Positions 54,837-63,808 of a DNA stretch of 64,000 nt are shown piece after piece. Position numbers and translations under genes: made by a program. Position 1 is the first letter of the stretch, and every line of letters starts with the position of its first letter. The DNA lies in the NCBI GenBank assembly GCA_963790585.1, contig CAWBOY010000004.1, positions 496,001 through 560,000 of the forward strand, read 5' to 3'. Source of the stretch: CAWBOY01 sp963790585. Its GTDB lineage: Bacteria; Planctomycetota; Planctomycetia; Gemmatales; Gemmataceae. Below the pieces are notes generated by a model that did no database searches, was not told the origin of the DNA, and worked only from the letters and a program-made list of their open reading frames with translations.

Positions 54837-57800
54837 TTACTCCGCTTCATATCCCAGATTCGGTGCCAACCAGCGCTCGACCGTGCTGCGCACCATCTTT
54901 TTCCGCTTCGCATAGCTCTCGATCTGGTCGCGCGTGACCAAGTCGACTGCGAAATAGCTGGCTTGCGCATGGGAGAAATAGAGCCCGCTCACCGACGCCG
55001 CTGGATGCATGGCGAACGATTCCGTCAGGTGGATCCCGGTCGCCTGCTCGGCGTCGAGCAACGCCCAGAGCGTGGCCTTCTCCGTATGGTCTGGGCATGA
55101 CGGGTAGCCCGCCGCTGGGCGGATGCCCCGATATTTCTCTTCGATTAGCTCTTCCTTGCTGAGCGTTTCCTCACGGCCATAGCCCCAATCTTGCCGCGCT
55201 CTTTCGTGAAGCAGTTCCGCGAACGCCTCCGCTAGTCTATCGGCCAGGGCCTTGACCATGATGCTGTTATAAGGGTCGCCCTTCTCTTCAAAGGCCTTTG
55301 TCATTTCGTCAGCGCCGATGCCGGTCGTGACGGCGAAAGCCCCGAGATAATCGGGGATGCCGCTTTCGATCGGGGCGACATAGTCGGCCATGCTGCGGAA
55401 TGACGTTTGCCCTTCGCGCTCCCACTGTTGCCGCAGCATTGGGAATCGGGCGCGTTCGGTCGTCCGCGTCTCGTCGGTGTAGATGACGATGTCGTCGCCG
55501 ACGCTGTTGGCCGGATAGAAACCGTAGACGGCATTCGCCTTGAGTTCGTGGCCTTCGGTGAGTTGCTTCAACAGATTCTGCGCATCGTCGAATAGTTTTT
55601 TCGCCTCAATGCCGACTTTCTTGTCGGTCAAGATCTGCGGATACTTGCCCGGCATTTCCCAGGTCATGAAAAACGGCGACCAGTCGATATAGGGAACGAT
55701 GTCCTTGAGCGGGAAGTCGCGCAGGGTTTTCGAGCCCAAGAACGCCGGCACGGGCGGCATCGGCTCGCTAAGCCAATCGATTACGAATCGCTTCTTGAGC
55801 GCTTCCGCGTAAGGGACCAGCTTTCGCTGCGTCCGCTGGGCGTAGCGAGCGCGTTCTTTTTCCTGCGTTACACGGTTTTCACGATCCAAAATCTCTCGTT
55901 GATCGGGCTTCATCAGCTTCTCGACTACACCGACGCTGCGTGATGCATCTTTGACATGCAGCACGGGGCCACGATAGGCCTGGGCTATCTTCACCGCCGT
56001 GTGCTTGGAGCTGGTCGTTGCCCCGCCGATCAAGAGCGGCATCGTGAAGCCCTGGCGCTGCATCTCGCGGGCAACATGAACCATCTCATCAAGCGAAGGT
56101 GTGATGAGTCCGGACAGCCCGATGATGTCAGCCCCCTGCTTGCGTGCTTCGTCGAGAATCTTTTCGCAAGGCGTCATAACGCCCAGGTCGACCACCTCGA
56201 AATCGTTGCAGCCAAGCACGACGCCGACGATGTTCTTGCCGATGTCGTGAACGTCGCCCTTGACGGTGGCGATGATGAGTTTGCCGCGTGATTGATGGGT
56301 GCCGCCACTCTTATTGCGCTGTGCTTCGATGAAGGGCAACAGATACGCGACCGCCTTTTTCATGACGCGGGCGCTTTTGACCACCTGTGGCAGAAACATC
56401 TTGCCGGCGCCGAACAGGTCGCCGACGACGTTCATGCCGTCCATCAAAGGCCCTTCGATCACTTGCAGCGGCCGTTCAAAAAGATGGCGGCATTCCTCGA
56501 CGTCTTGATCGATGAAATCGGTGATGCCGGCAATGAGAGCGTGCGTGAGGCGCTCGCCGACCGGGGCGTCGCGCCAGGCTTGTTCCTTTTCCGCGACTTT
56601 GTCCTTCTTGTCCAACGTCTTGGAAAAATCGATCAGCCGCTCGGTCGCATCGGGGCGACGATTGAAGAGAACGTCTTCGACGTGCGCGAGCAAGTCCTTG
56701 GGAATTTCCTCGTAGACCTGCAATTGGCCTGCGTTGACGATACCCATATCGAGGCCGGCCTTGATCGCGTGATAGAGAAAGGCCGCGTTGACCGCCTCGC
56801 GCACCGTCTCGTTGCCGCGGAACGAGAACGAGACATTGCTGACGCCGCCGCTGGTCTTGGCGAGCGGGAAGAGTTCCTTGAGCCGGCGGACGGCTTCGAA
56901 GAACTCGACCGCGTAGTTGGCATGCTCAGCCATGCCGGTGCCGACGGTCAGGATGTTCGTGTCAAAGATGATGTCCTCGGGCGGCATTCCAACTTCTTCG
57001 GTCAACAGGCGATAAACGCGAGAGCATACCTCGACTTTCTTATCAGCCGTGACCGCTTGCTCCTTCTCATCGAACGCCATGACGACGACGGCCGCGCCAT
57101 AGCGCTTGACGAGCCGAGCCTGTTCGAGGAACTTCTCTTCGCCTTCTTTGAGGCTGATCGAATTGACGATCGGTTTGCCCTGGAGACATTTCAAACCGGC
57201 TTCGATGACGCTCCATTTGGAGCTATCGACCATGATGGGGAGTTTTGAAATCTCAGGCTCGGTGGAGACGAGATTGAGGAAGTGCGTCATCGCCGTCTCG
57301 CTCTCGACAAGATCGGCATCCATATTCACGTCGAGTATGTTCGCGCCACCTTCAACCTGATCGCGGGCGACCTTCAGGGCTTCTTCGTAATTCTCATCCT
57401 TGATGAGGCGAGCAAATTTGCGCGAACCGGTGATGTTGGTGCGCTCGCCCACCATCGTGAAATTGGTCTCGGGCCGGAGCACGAGCGTCTCATTTCCCGA
57501 GTAGGTTGACCAGTGCGGAAGATCGGGAATTTGGCGAGGCTTCACGCCTTTGACGGCGTTCGTAATCGCCGCGATCCACTCCGGAGTTGTGCCACAGCAG
57601 CCGCCGACGAGATTGAGCCAACCATTGCGCGCGAACTCAGCCAGTCCTTCGGCTGTTTCTTCTTTGCTCCCGAAAAATCCACCAAAACCATCGGGCATAC
57701 CCGCGTTGGGATAGCAGCTAACTCGAGTACGACAGACTCCAGAAAGAGTCTCAATATGCGCTCGAATCTTTTCGACGCCGACAGCGCAATTGAGACCCAC

Positions 57801-58538
57801 GCTCAAGGCCTGAAAATGAGCTACAGAGGCGTAAAACGCCTCGGCTGGTTGAGCTGAGAGTGTTCTTCCGTTGTCAAATATCGTGCCCGAGATCATGACG
57901 GGAACGCGTGTCCCGGTCTCGTTGAAAAACTCATCCAACGCAAAGAGACAAGCCTTCATGACCAAAGTGTCAAAAGATGTTTCGGGAAGCAGAATGTCGA
58001 CGCCGCCAGCGACGAGACCGCGAATTTGTTCTTTGTAGCTGGCCACCATTTGATCAAAGGTGACAGCGCGAAAGGCTGGATCGTCTACCTTTTCAACCAT
58101 TGACAGGCTTTTATTCGTCGGCCCGATACTGCCCGCTACGAACCTTGGTTTATCAGGTGTACGGCGTGTATAGTCTTCCGTTGCTCGGCGGGCGATCTCA
58201 GCGGCGGTCTTGTTGACCTCAAAAACATGATCTTGAAGATCGAACTCGACGAGACCGAAGTAACTACCGCCGAACGTATCAGTTTCGACGATGTCGGCCC
58301 CGGCTTCCAGGTAAGCGCGATGAATGTCCTCGATCATCTTCGGCTGCGTCAGCACCATCACCTCGGTGCAATTGCGGAGGAGCTTGGAGTGATTGCGGAA
58401 TCGCTCACCACGGTAATCCTCCTCCTTGGGTCCATTGGCGAAGATCATCGACCCCATCGCCCCGTCGAGGACCAGGATGCGCTGGTCGAGCAGCTCTTCG
58501 AGGAGGCCATGCGAACTGATGTACGAGGGTTTCTTCAT
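54837..58538 (-). CDS. metH: Cobalamin-dependent methionine synthase
   Basis: Transfers a methyl group from methyltetrahydrofolate via methylcobalamin to homocysteine. 1233 residues, full length, intact. Homocysteine domain: ILVLDGAMGSMI near 20 and VGGCCGTTPEW near 310 with zinc cysteines. Pterin domain: FTMVGERTNITGSRKFA near 360 and ILDVNMDADLVES. Cobalamin domain: TVKGDVHDIGKNIVGVVLGC with axial-ligand His764, followed by IGLSGLITPSLDEMV. Activation domain: RPAAGYPSCPDHTEKATLWA near 1165. With metK it closes the methionine cycle. A structured, terminator-ended element lies just upstream at 58656-59000 on the same strand. Confidence 0.97.
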   Translation of the reverse strand: MKKPSYISSHGLLEELLDQRILVLDGAMGSMIFANGPKEEDYRGERFRNHSKLLRNCTEVMVLTQPKMIEDIHRAYLEAGADIVETDTFGGSYFGLVEFDLQDHVFEVNKTAAEIARRATEDYTRRTPDKPRFVAGSIGPTNKSLSMVEKVDDPAFRAVTFDQMVASYKEQIRGLVAGGVDILLPETSFDTLVMKACLFALDEFFNETGTRVPVMISGTIFDNGRTLSAQPAEAFYASVAHFQALSVGLNCAVGVEKIRAHIETLSGVCRTRVSCYPNAGMPDGFGGFFGSKEETAEGLAEFARNGWLNLVGGCCGTTPEWIAAITNAVKGVKPRQIPDLPHWSTYSGNETLVLRPETNFTMVGERTNITGSRKFARLIKDENYEEALKVARDQVEGGANILDVNMDADLVESETAMTHFLNLVSTEPEISKLPIMVDSSKWSVIEAGLKCLQGKPIVNSISLKEGEEKFLEQARLVKRYGAAVVVMAFDEKEQAVTADKKVEVCSRVYRLLTEEVGMPPEDIIFDTNILTVGTGMAEHANYAVEFFEAVRRLKELFPLAKTSGGVSNVSFSFRGNETVREAVNAAFLYHAIKAGLDMGIVNAGQLQVYEEIPKDLLAHVEDVLFNRRPDATERLIDFSKTLDKKDKVAEKEQAWRDAPVGERLTHALIAGITDFIDQDVEECRHLFERPLQVIEGPLMDGMNVVGDLFGAGKMFLPQVVKSARVMKKAVAYLLPFIEAQRNKSGGTHQSRGKLIIATVKGDVHDIGKNIVGVVLGCNDFEVVDLGVMTPCEKILDEARKQGADIIGLSGLITPSLDEMVHVAREMQRQGFTMPLLIGGATTSSKHTAVKIAQAYRGPVLHVKDASRSVGVVEKLMKPDQREILDRENRVTQEKERARYAQRTQRKLVPYAEALKKRFVIDWLSEPMPPVPAFLGSKTLRDFPLKDIVPYIDWSPFFMTWEMPGKYPQILTDKKVGIEAKKLFDDAQNLLKQLTEGHELKANAVYGFYPANSVGDDIVIYTDETRTTERARFPMLRQQWEREGQTSFRSMADYVAPIESGIPDYLGAFAVTTGIGADEMTKAFEEKGDPYNSIMVKALADRLAEAFAELLHERARQDWGYGREETLSKEELIEEKYRGIRPAAGYPSCPDHTEKATLWALLDAEQATGIHLTESFAMHPAASVSGLYFSHAQASYFAVDLVTRDQIESYAKRKKMVRSTVERWLAPNLGYEAE

Positions 58539-58655
58539 CGTGGTAGCCGATCTACGAGCAAAGCAAGAAGTATCAGGCCCAGGCGCAATCGCTGGGCATC
58601 GGTCGTTCGTCTATAGTGTATCCCCGCGACGGCGGATTAGAACAGAAGTGGAAAG

Positions 58656-58700
58656 AGAAAAAGGCCGGCCTGCCCGAGTCCTTTTCGGGTGGGCCGGCCA
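58656..58700 (-). terminator. Terminator in the metH leader
   Basis: On the minus strand, GGCCGGCC pairs with GGCCGGCC around an inner CCCGAAAAGGACTCGGG hairpin and is followed by TTTTTCTC. It lies about 120 bp before the metH start, in the place expected for an attenuator or a riboswitch expression platform. Confidence 0.72.
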
Positions 58701-59000
58701 ATACATGGCCTAAACGCGTCCCTGCAAGGCCAGCTCGCGACGAGTCTCCTCCATGAGACAGGTCGGGAGTATGACTTCAGCGTCCGGAGGTGCCACTTGC
58801 GAAACGGGTTCTTGGCCCGTTCCTCGACCCCCATACGTCCTGAGCGGCTCGTCGCGGGTCATCCATGACCCGGGTGGGCACCCCCGGACGCCGAAGACTG
58901 GTCTAGACTCACGCTCGGTGCAGGCCGGACGCGAGGCTTCCTTGAGAATCCTCTCAATTGCAAAGGGCGTAGAACGCAGAGAAAGACGAAACCGGCTTAT
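58656..59000 (-). ncRNA. Candidate structured leader RNA or ncRNA upstream of metH
   Basis: On the minus strand GGCGTCCGGGGGTGCC (58876-58891) pairs with GGCACCTCCGGACGC (58780-58794) in a continuous helix that uses one G-U pair, which exists only in the minus-strand RNA. A second helix pairs CGCGACGAG (58848-58856) with CTCGTCGCG (58735-58743) and crosses the first one, so a pseudoknot is predicted. Hairpins GGGTCATGGATGACCC and AACGGGCCAAGAACCCGTT lie between. The element ends in the terminator at 58656-58700. It fits no cobalamin, SAM, RNase P, tmRNA or SRP pattern that I could recall. Confidence 0.45.
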
Positions 59001-59983
59001 GAAAAACCCCAAAATCCACACGCGACCGCGAGACTGGTCAGTTTGGCGTGTAGGTTATGGAGTGGCTCAGTCGCCGAAAGAAGCCGCTGTTTATCATCAC
59101 CAGAAACCTATCCGATTCTACTTGCCACAAACTCCCGCCGACCCTTCCGAGTTGTGTATCGATCTGTGAGTCATGCAAGCACGTCTGGAAAGGTTAACGA
59201 GTTCGCGGTCCAAGTCAACCGGAAATGTTTGCCAGGTCACCGCCCGCGCCGACCATCGTCCGGAAGCCTTTATGGGATAACGACCAACGCCCAGCTGCAA
59301 GAACGATTCTCCGCATGAATGGACCTGATTTTCACGTGCCGGCGCCTGTCCGGCCTGGTGAAAAAACAGCCTTAACTGACTGATCCATAGGCACTTCCGC
59401 ACTCCCATAGATTTTTTCTCTTGCGTCGTGAGCTGCAGCTGATCCACGAAGTTTTTCCCATCTTTTCGAGAAGAAAACTCAAGGCTCATTTCGCCCAAAT
59501 CGCCCGGACGACCCGAAGCGTGGCCGGGGTCGGTACTCCGACCCCGGTATGATCCGAGCGGCTCCAGAGGACCGGGGTCGGAGTACCGACCCCGGCCACG
59601 GCTATCGTCGCGCTCGAGCGAGGCGATAGAAACGAAAAAGCCTCCACCTGTGCCGTTCCAGCGCTTTTGAGAACCCGTTATGTACAGTGGGCGCCTCAGG
59701 GCCGGGTTTTGGATCCCACTACTAGGGTGGGCTTGCAAGCGCCGACGACCTATGTTGGCTCCCTCGGGTACTCCATCGGTTCGACAAAAGTAACGCTAGG
59801 TGACGAACACCGCAGAGGCGCGGGGCAAACCCCGCACTTCGACTCTAACATCCGCCGCTCAGCGTTTCAAGGCGGTGAATCGGTGCAGAGTCTCATCTTC
59901 GCCGCGGAATATGGCCTGCCGACCACATTCACCCTACATCAACACTGTTCGGATGTCATCGAGTCGAGCAGTGAGGAATCAGG
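59001..59983. other. Gene-poor spacer
   Basis: About 980 bp. It contains a family C repeat at 59519-59600 and a small hairpin GCGGGGCAAACCCCGC near 59820-59836. Short ORFs in all frames lack family features. I could not find a gene. Confidence 0.45.
59519..59600. repeat. Palindromic interspersed repeat, family C
   Basis: CGTGGCCGGGGTCGGTACTC with CGACCCCGG, then CCGGGGTCGGAGTACCGACC and CCGGCCACG. Third copy of the family in the window and almost identical to the one at 47412. Confidence 0.88.
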
Positions 59984-60661
59984 ATGATCGTCTGCCTGTT
60001 CGACATTGATGGTACGCTCATCAACAGCGGCGGCGCGGGCAAGGCCGCGCTCGAAGCCGCTCTAGCTGAATTGTTCGGCATTTCCCACCTGATCGAAAAA
60101 CTGCAACTCAGCGGTCGCACCGACCGGGCGATCATCGCGGACCTGTTTCGGCTGCACGGTTTGACTGAAACGGAAGCAAGTCGAGAACAACTGATGGCCG
60201 GCTACTTGCGTCATCTGCCGGCGTGCCTAAAAACTACGCCCGGCAAAGTTCTGCCTGGCGTGGTTCGTCTCTTGGAGCAACTTCACGGCCGAGAAGACGT
60301 CGCGCTCGGCCTGTTGACTGGCAACGTCCGCGCAGGCGCTCGCGTCAAACTGGGGCATCACGGCCTTTTCGATTACTTCCGCTTCGGAGGGTTTGGCGAT
60401 TTGCATTTCGATCGCGATGACGTGGCGCGGGAAGCTCTCGCGGAACTCAGACGCCATCACGGCAACAAAGAGCCGACGCAAATTTGGGTGGTCGGCGACA
60501 CGCCGCTGGACATTCGCTGTGCCCGCGCGATCGGCGCGCATTCCCTGGCGGTTTGCACCGGTTGGCACGATCGGGCCGAGCTGGCCCAACACGCGCCAAC
60601 GCTGCTTTTGGACGACCTGGAGGATCCCAGACAACTTTTGGCGCACTGGAATCTCGCTTAG
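59984..60661 (+). CDS. HAD-family hydrolase (phosphoglycolate phosphatase-like)
   Basis: 225 residues. Motif I is DIDGTL at 7-12 (nucleophile D7, acid D9), motif II LLTGN near 105, and the motif III/IV part WVVGDTPLDIRCARAIGAH near 165. The helical cap after TLINSGGAGKAALEAALAEL classes it with Gph-like phosphatases. The true substrate may be phosphoglycolate or another small phosphate ester. The start ATG at 59984 follows a weak GAGG-AATCAGG stretch. It is followed by the DUF1800 gene after 182 bp. Confidence 0.9.
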   Translation: MIVCLFDIDGTLINSGGAGKAALEAALAELFGISHLIEKLQLSGRTDRAIIADLFRLHGLTETEASREQLMAGYLRHLPACLKTTPGKVLPGVVRLLEQLHGREDVALGLLTGNVRAGARVKLGHHGLFDYFRFGGFGDLHFDRDDVAREALAELRRHHGNKEPTQIWVVGDTPLDIRCARAIGAHSLAVCTGWHDRAELAQHAPTLLLDDLEDPRQLLAHWNLA

Positions 60662-60843
60662 TGCGAGTTGAGAGGATCCAGAGAATTCTTCAAGGAACTT
60701 CGTTTTGCGCTTGCATTCGTCGCACCGAGTGCGACAATTTCAGAACATCCTTCTGAAATGTGAATTTCGCTGGCGATGCCTTGGTCAGCGAGCAATAAGC
60801 GATGCGACACTAGCCAGAGCCTATTCGACAGCGGGGAATAATC

Positions 60844-62406
60844 ATGGCTACCAATCGTCTGCCGTCCTTGGATCAGGTTGACCCCAAGACCTGCTGGCAA
60901 CCGTGGCAGCCCGACGAGCGCCAGCCTTTTGACCTCAAATGGGCTGGCCATCTCTATCGCCGCGCGACCTTCGGCGCGAGCCTGGCCGAGCTACGGCAAG
61001 CGACCAAACGCGGCTTCGAGCCGACGCTCAATCTAATTTGCGCGGGCGGTCCCGGCGCGGCCGACGAGCCCGCCGATTTTCACAAGGACGGCGATGCTGC
61101 CATCCGTGGCGACAACCAGGCCAATCTCCGCACCTGGTGGCTCTATTGCATGCTCAATAGCGTCCACCCTTTGCGTGAAAAGATGACACTCTTTTGGCAT
61201 AATCATTTCGCCACGAGCATCAACAAGGTAAACAGCACGTCGGCGATGCTCGCGCAGAACAAGTTGCTTCGCAACCACGCTCTCGGCAAATTCGGCCCTT
61301 TGGTTCTCGAAATTAGCAAAGATCCGGCCATGCTCATTTGGCTCGATTCCAATAATAACCTCAAGGGTAAACCTAACGAGAATTATGCCCGTGAAGTTAT
61401 GGAGTTGTTTAGCCTGGGCGTTGGAAATTACAAAGAAAAAGACATTCGAGAAGCCGCCCGCGCCTTCACTGGCTGGCATACCAACGGGTCCGAGTTCGAG
61501 TTCAGCCCACGCTTTCACGACGATGGCGAAAAGACGATTCTCGGTCAGACCGGCAACTGGAACGGTGAAGACGTCATTCGCATCTGTCTCGAACAAAAAG
61601 CCTGCGCCGAGTTCCTGGCTGGCAAATTATTCCGCTATTTCATCAGCGAGGCGGAGACGCCGACGCCCGAGCTTTTGGCACCACTCGCGGATTCGTTGCG
61701 CATGAGCGGCTATGACATCGCCGGCGCCGTCCGAATGATCTTGGCCTCGAAACTGTTCTTCTCGGAACATGCCTTCCGCCAGAAGATCAAGAGTCCGGTG
61801 GAATATGTCTTGGGATCTGTGTTGGTCGCGGTAGGTTCCGGAAGCGAAAACCAGGGAAAAGCTCCACCTGGTGTTCTTGTCGCGAAATTGGAATCGATGG
61901 GGCAATCGTTGTTTGCGCCGCCCAATGTCAAAGGTTGGCCCGGCGGCAAATCGTGGTTGAACACGTCGACGATGCTCGTTCGCTCGAATTTTGGCCAGGA
62001 CCTTGCAATGGGCCTACTTTGGGGTCGATCAGGTCAGCGGCCAACCAATTCTCGGCTCGAAGAATTGCTCGAAGCGGAACGAGAAGCAATAGAGGCTCAG
62101 GAATCGATTCCCATAGCCGACGCTGTCGCGGGGAAAAAACCTCAGAAACCGGTGCTTCCCGAGGAGCCGGCACCTGCCGAGAAGTTCGACGTCGCGGCCA
62201 TCATCCGGTCTGAGAAGGCAATCTCACCCGACGCGATCGTCGATCTGTTGCTGAACGTCTACTTGCCCGGCGGAGTAGGCGCCGACGCTCGCAAGAAGCT
62301 TATCGCCTTCGTCGGCGAAGGCAAACCGACGGGGCCGAAGCTCGACCGGCGCATCCGCGAAACGGTTCACGCGCTTCTGGCGATGCCGGAATATCAGTTG
62401 GATTGA
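60844..62406 (+). CDS. DUF1800 domain protein
   Basis: 520 residues. WAGHLYRRATFGASLAELRQ, then MTLFWHNHFATSINKVN, NENYAREVMELFSLGVGNYK and AARAFTGWHTNG are the DUF1800 signature. LFAPPNVKGWPGGKSWLNTS is another conserved part. The role is unknown; DUF1800 genes are almost always next to a DUF1501 gene, as here, and both are very common in planctomycetes, where links to cell-surface or secreted structure have been proposed. No signal peptide was clear. The DUF1501 gene starts 43 bp downstream, so the two form an operon. Confidence 0.93.
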   Translation: MATNRLPSLDQVDPKTCWQPWQPDERQPFDLKWAGHLYRRATFGASLAELRQATKRGFEPTLNLICAGGPGAADEPADFHKDGDAAIRGDNQANLRTWWLYCMLNSVHPLREKMTLFWHNHFATSINKVNSTSAMLAQNKLLRNHALGKFGPLVLEISKDPAMLIWLDSNNNLKGKPNENYAREVMELFSLGVGNYKEKDIREAARAFTGWHTNGSEFEFSPRFHDDGEKTILGQTGNWNGEDVIRICLEQKACAEFLAGKLFRYFISEAETPTPELLAPLADSLRMSGYDIAGAVRMILASKLFFSEHAFRQKIKSPVEYVLGSVLVAVGSGSENQGKAPPGVLVAKLESMGQSLFAPPNVKGWPGGKSWLNTSTMLVRSNFGQDLAMGLLWGRSGQRPTNSRLEELLEAEREAIEAQESIPIADAVAGKKPQKPVLPEEPAPAEKFDVAAIIRSEKAISPDAIVDLLLNVYLPGGVGADARKKLIAFVGEGKPTGPKLDRRIRETVHALLAMPEYQLD

Positions 62407-62449
62407 GCGGAGTTTCCTTTATCTATCTTTATCTCGAAAGGGGCTTCCC

Positions 62450-63715
62450 ATGCTCTCGCGTCGACAACTATTGTCGTGCACAATCCAGGGCTCATCATTG
62501 TTAGCCTTTGGTTCGGTCGTGCCGCAATTCATTGCCAACACTGCCCAGGCCGCCGAGACGGGCAAGGACACGGTCCTCGTCATCGTCGAATTGACGGGCG
62601 GAAACGACGGTCTCAACACGGTCATTCCTCACGGCGATGATCTTTATCACAAATATCGGCCGACACTGCGTTTCACGAAAGAGCAAGTCGTCAAGGTAAG
62701 CGACAACGTCGGCTTGCATCCAGCGATGCGCAGCTTTGAACGACTGCTAAAGGACAATTCGCTTGCGGTCGTGCAGGGCGTCGGTTACCCGAATCCGGAC
62801 CGGTCCCATTTTGAATCAATGGACATTTGGCATCTTGGCGATCCAAGTCGCAAACAGACGACCGGCTGGATCGGCCGTTGCGGGGCCGACCTCAGCCCGG
62901 ATAAAGGCGGCATCCCGATCATGCATATCGGGCCAAATCGCTTGCCGCTGGCACTCAATGGCGCGCCGGGCGGGGCAATCAGCATCAACAACAAATTGTC
63001 CTACAGAATGGAACTGGGCGGCGGCAGCGAGGCACGACACGACGCGCGCCGCAAGCTGATTAGCGATCTTTCGCAGCCAGTGAAGGACGAGCCGGAACGC
63101 GGCCTCCTGGATTTCGTCGCGCGACGCCAGGTGCAGACTCTGACGACGCTTGATCGGCTTCAGGAAGTCTTGCGCGGCATGAACGGCGAGCGTTATTACG
63201 ATCCTTCGGGCCGTTTCAACGCGGCCAACGCTTTGTCGGTCAAACTCGACATGGTGGCCAAACTGATTCAAAAGGGCTTCGGCACGCGCGTGTTCTACGT
63301 GGCCAAGGATGGGTTTGACACCCATTCCGAACAGGCCAATGCCCATCGTGACCTGTTGTCCGATGTGGCCAACGGGATCACACAGTTCTTCGATACGCTC
63401 CGCGCGGCCGGCCATGACAAGCGTGTCCGTGTCCTGACCTTTTCGGAGTTTGGGCGGCGCGTCCAAGAAAACGGGAGCAAGGGGACCGACCATGGGGCCG
63501 GCTCGAGTCTGTTTGTGGCTGGGCCGTCTCTCAAGGCAGGCGGACTTGTCGGCGAACATCCGAGCTTGAAAGATCTCGATTCGGGTGATCTCAAATATCA
63601 CACCGATTTCCGCCGCGTCTATGCCACGCTGCTCGACGATTGGCTCGGCTGCGACAGCAACGCCGTCCTGGGGGGCAGATTCGCCCACCTCGACGCGCTT
63701 AAACGCAAGGCCTAA
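62450..63715 (+). CDS. DUF1501 domain protein with Tat-like signal
   Basis: 421 residues. MLSRRQLLSCTIQGSSLLAF and FIANTAQAAE form a twin-arginine-type leader. The body has LVIVELTGGNDGLNTVIPHG near 45, VQGVGYPNPDRSHFESMDIW, YVAKDGFDTHSEQANAH and the late LTFSEFGRRVQENGSKGTDH with AGSSLFVAG, which are typical of DUF1501 and recall the alkaline phosphatase superfamily. Probably exported. Follows the DUF1800 gene and shares its operon. A GCCCGCTAA/TTAGCGGGC hairpin at 63739-63781 follows. Confidence 0.93.
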   Translation: MLSRRQLLSCTIQGSSLLAFGSVVPQFIANTAQAAETGKDTVLVIVELTGGNDGLNTVIPHGDDLYHKYRPTLRFTKEQVVKVSDNVGLHPAMRSFERLLKDNSLAVVQGVGYPNPDRSHFESMDIWHLGDPSRKQTTGWIGRCGADLSPDKGGIPIMHIGPNRLPLALNGAPGGAISINNKLSYRMELGGGSEARHDARRKLISDLSQPVKDEPERGLLDFVARRQVQTLTTLDRLQEVLRGMNGERYYDPSGRFNAANALSVKLDMVAKLIQKGFGTRVFYVAKDGFDTHSEQANAHRDLLSDVANGITQFFDTLRAAGHDKRVRVLTFSEFGRRVQENGSKGTDHGAGSSLFVAGPSLKAGGLVGEHPSLKDLDSGDLKYHTDFRRVYATLLDDWLGCDSNAVLGGRFAHLDALKRKA

Positions 63716-63738
63716 CGACTTAGGATTTGCTTCGTTGT

Positions 63739-63781
63739 GCCCGCTAAAGCCATCACCCGTTCGTTCATGGCCTTAGCGGGC
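63739..63781 (+). terminator. Hairpin after DUF1501 gene
   Basis: GCCCGCTAA and TTAGCGGGC are complementary, with GGCCATG/CATCAC-like inner pairing; no T-run follows. It lies 24 bp after the stop codon and just before the prepilin gene's ribosome binding site. Confidence 0.45.
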
Positions 63782-63808
63782 CGATCTCTTCACTTCAGGA
63801 GTATGGAC

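Noticed and set aside
58539..59000. Cobalamin or SAM riboswitch
   Set aside because: Position before metH is right, but none of the conserved boxes could be found.
58700..59010. RNase P RNA on the plus strand
   Set aside because: The GACGAAACCGGCTTAT stretch near 58985 resembles the 3' part of rnpB, but the GAGGAAAGTCC-type 5' core is absent and the terminator lies on the other strand.
59118..59738. ORF of 206 residues on the minus strand
   Set aside because: Runs through a family C repeat and lacks any recognisable domain.
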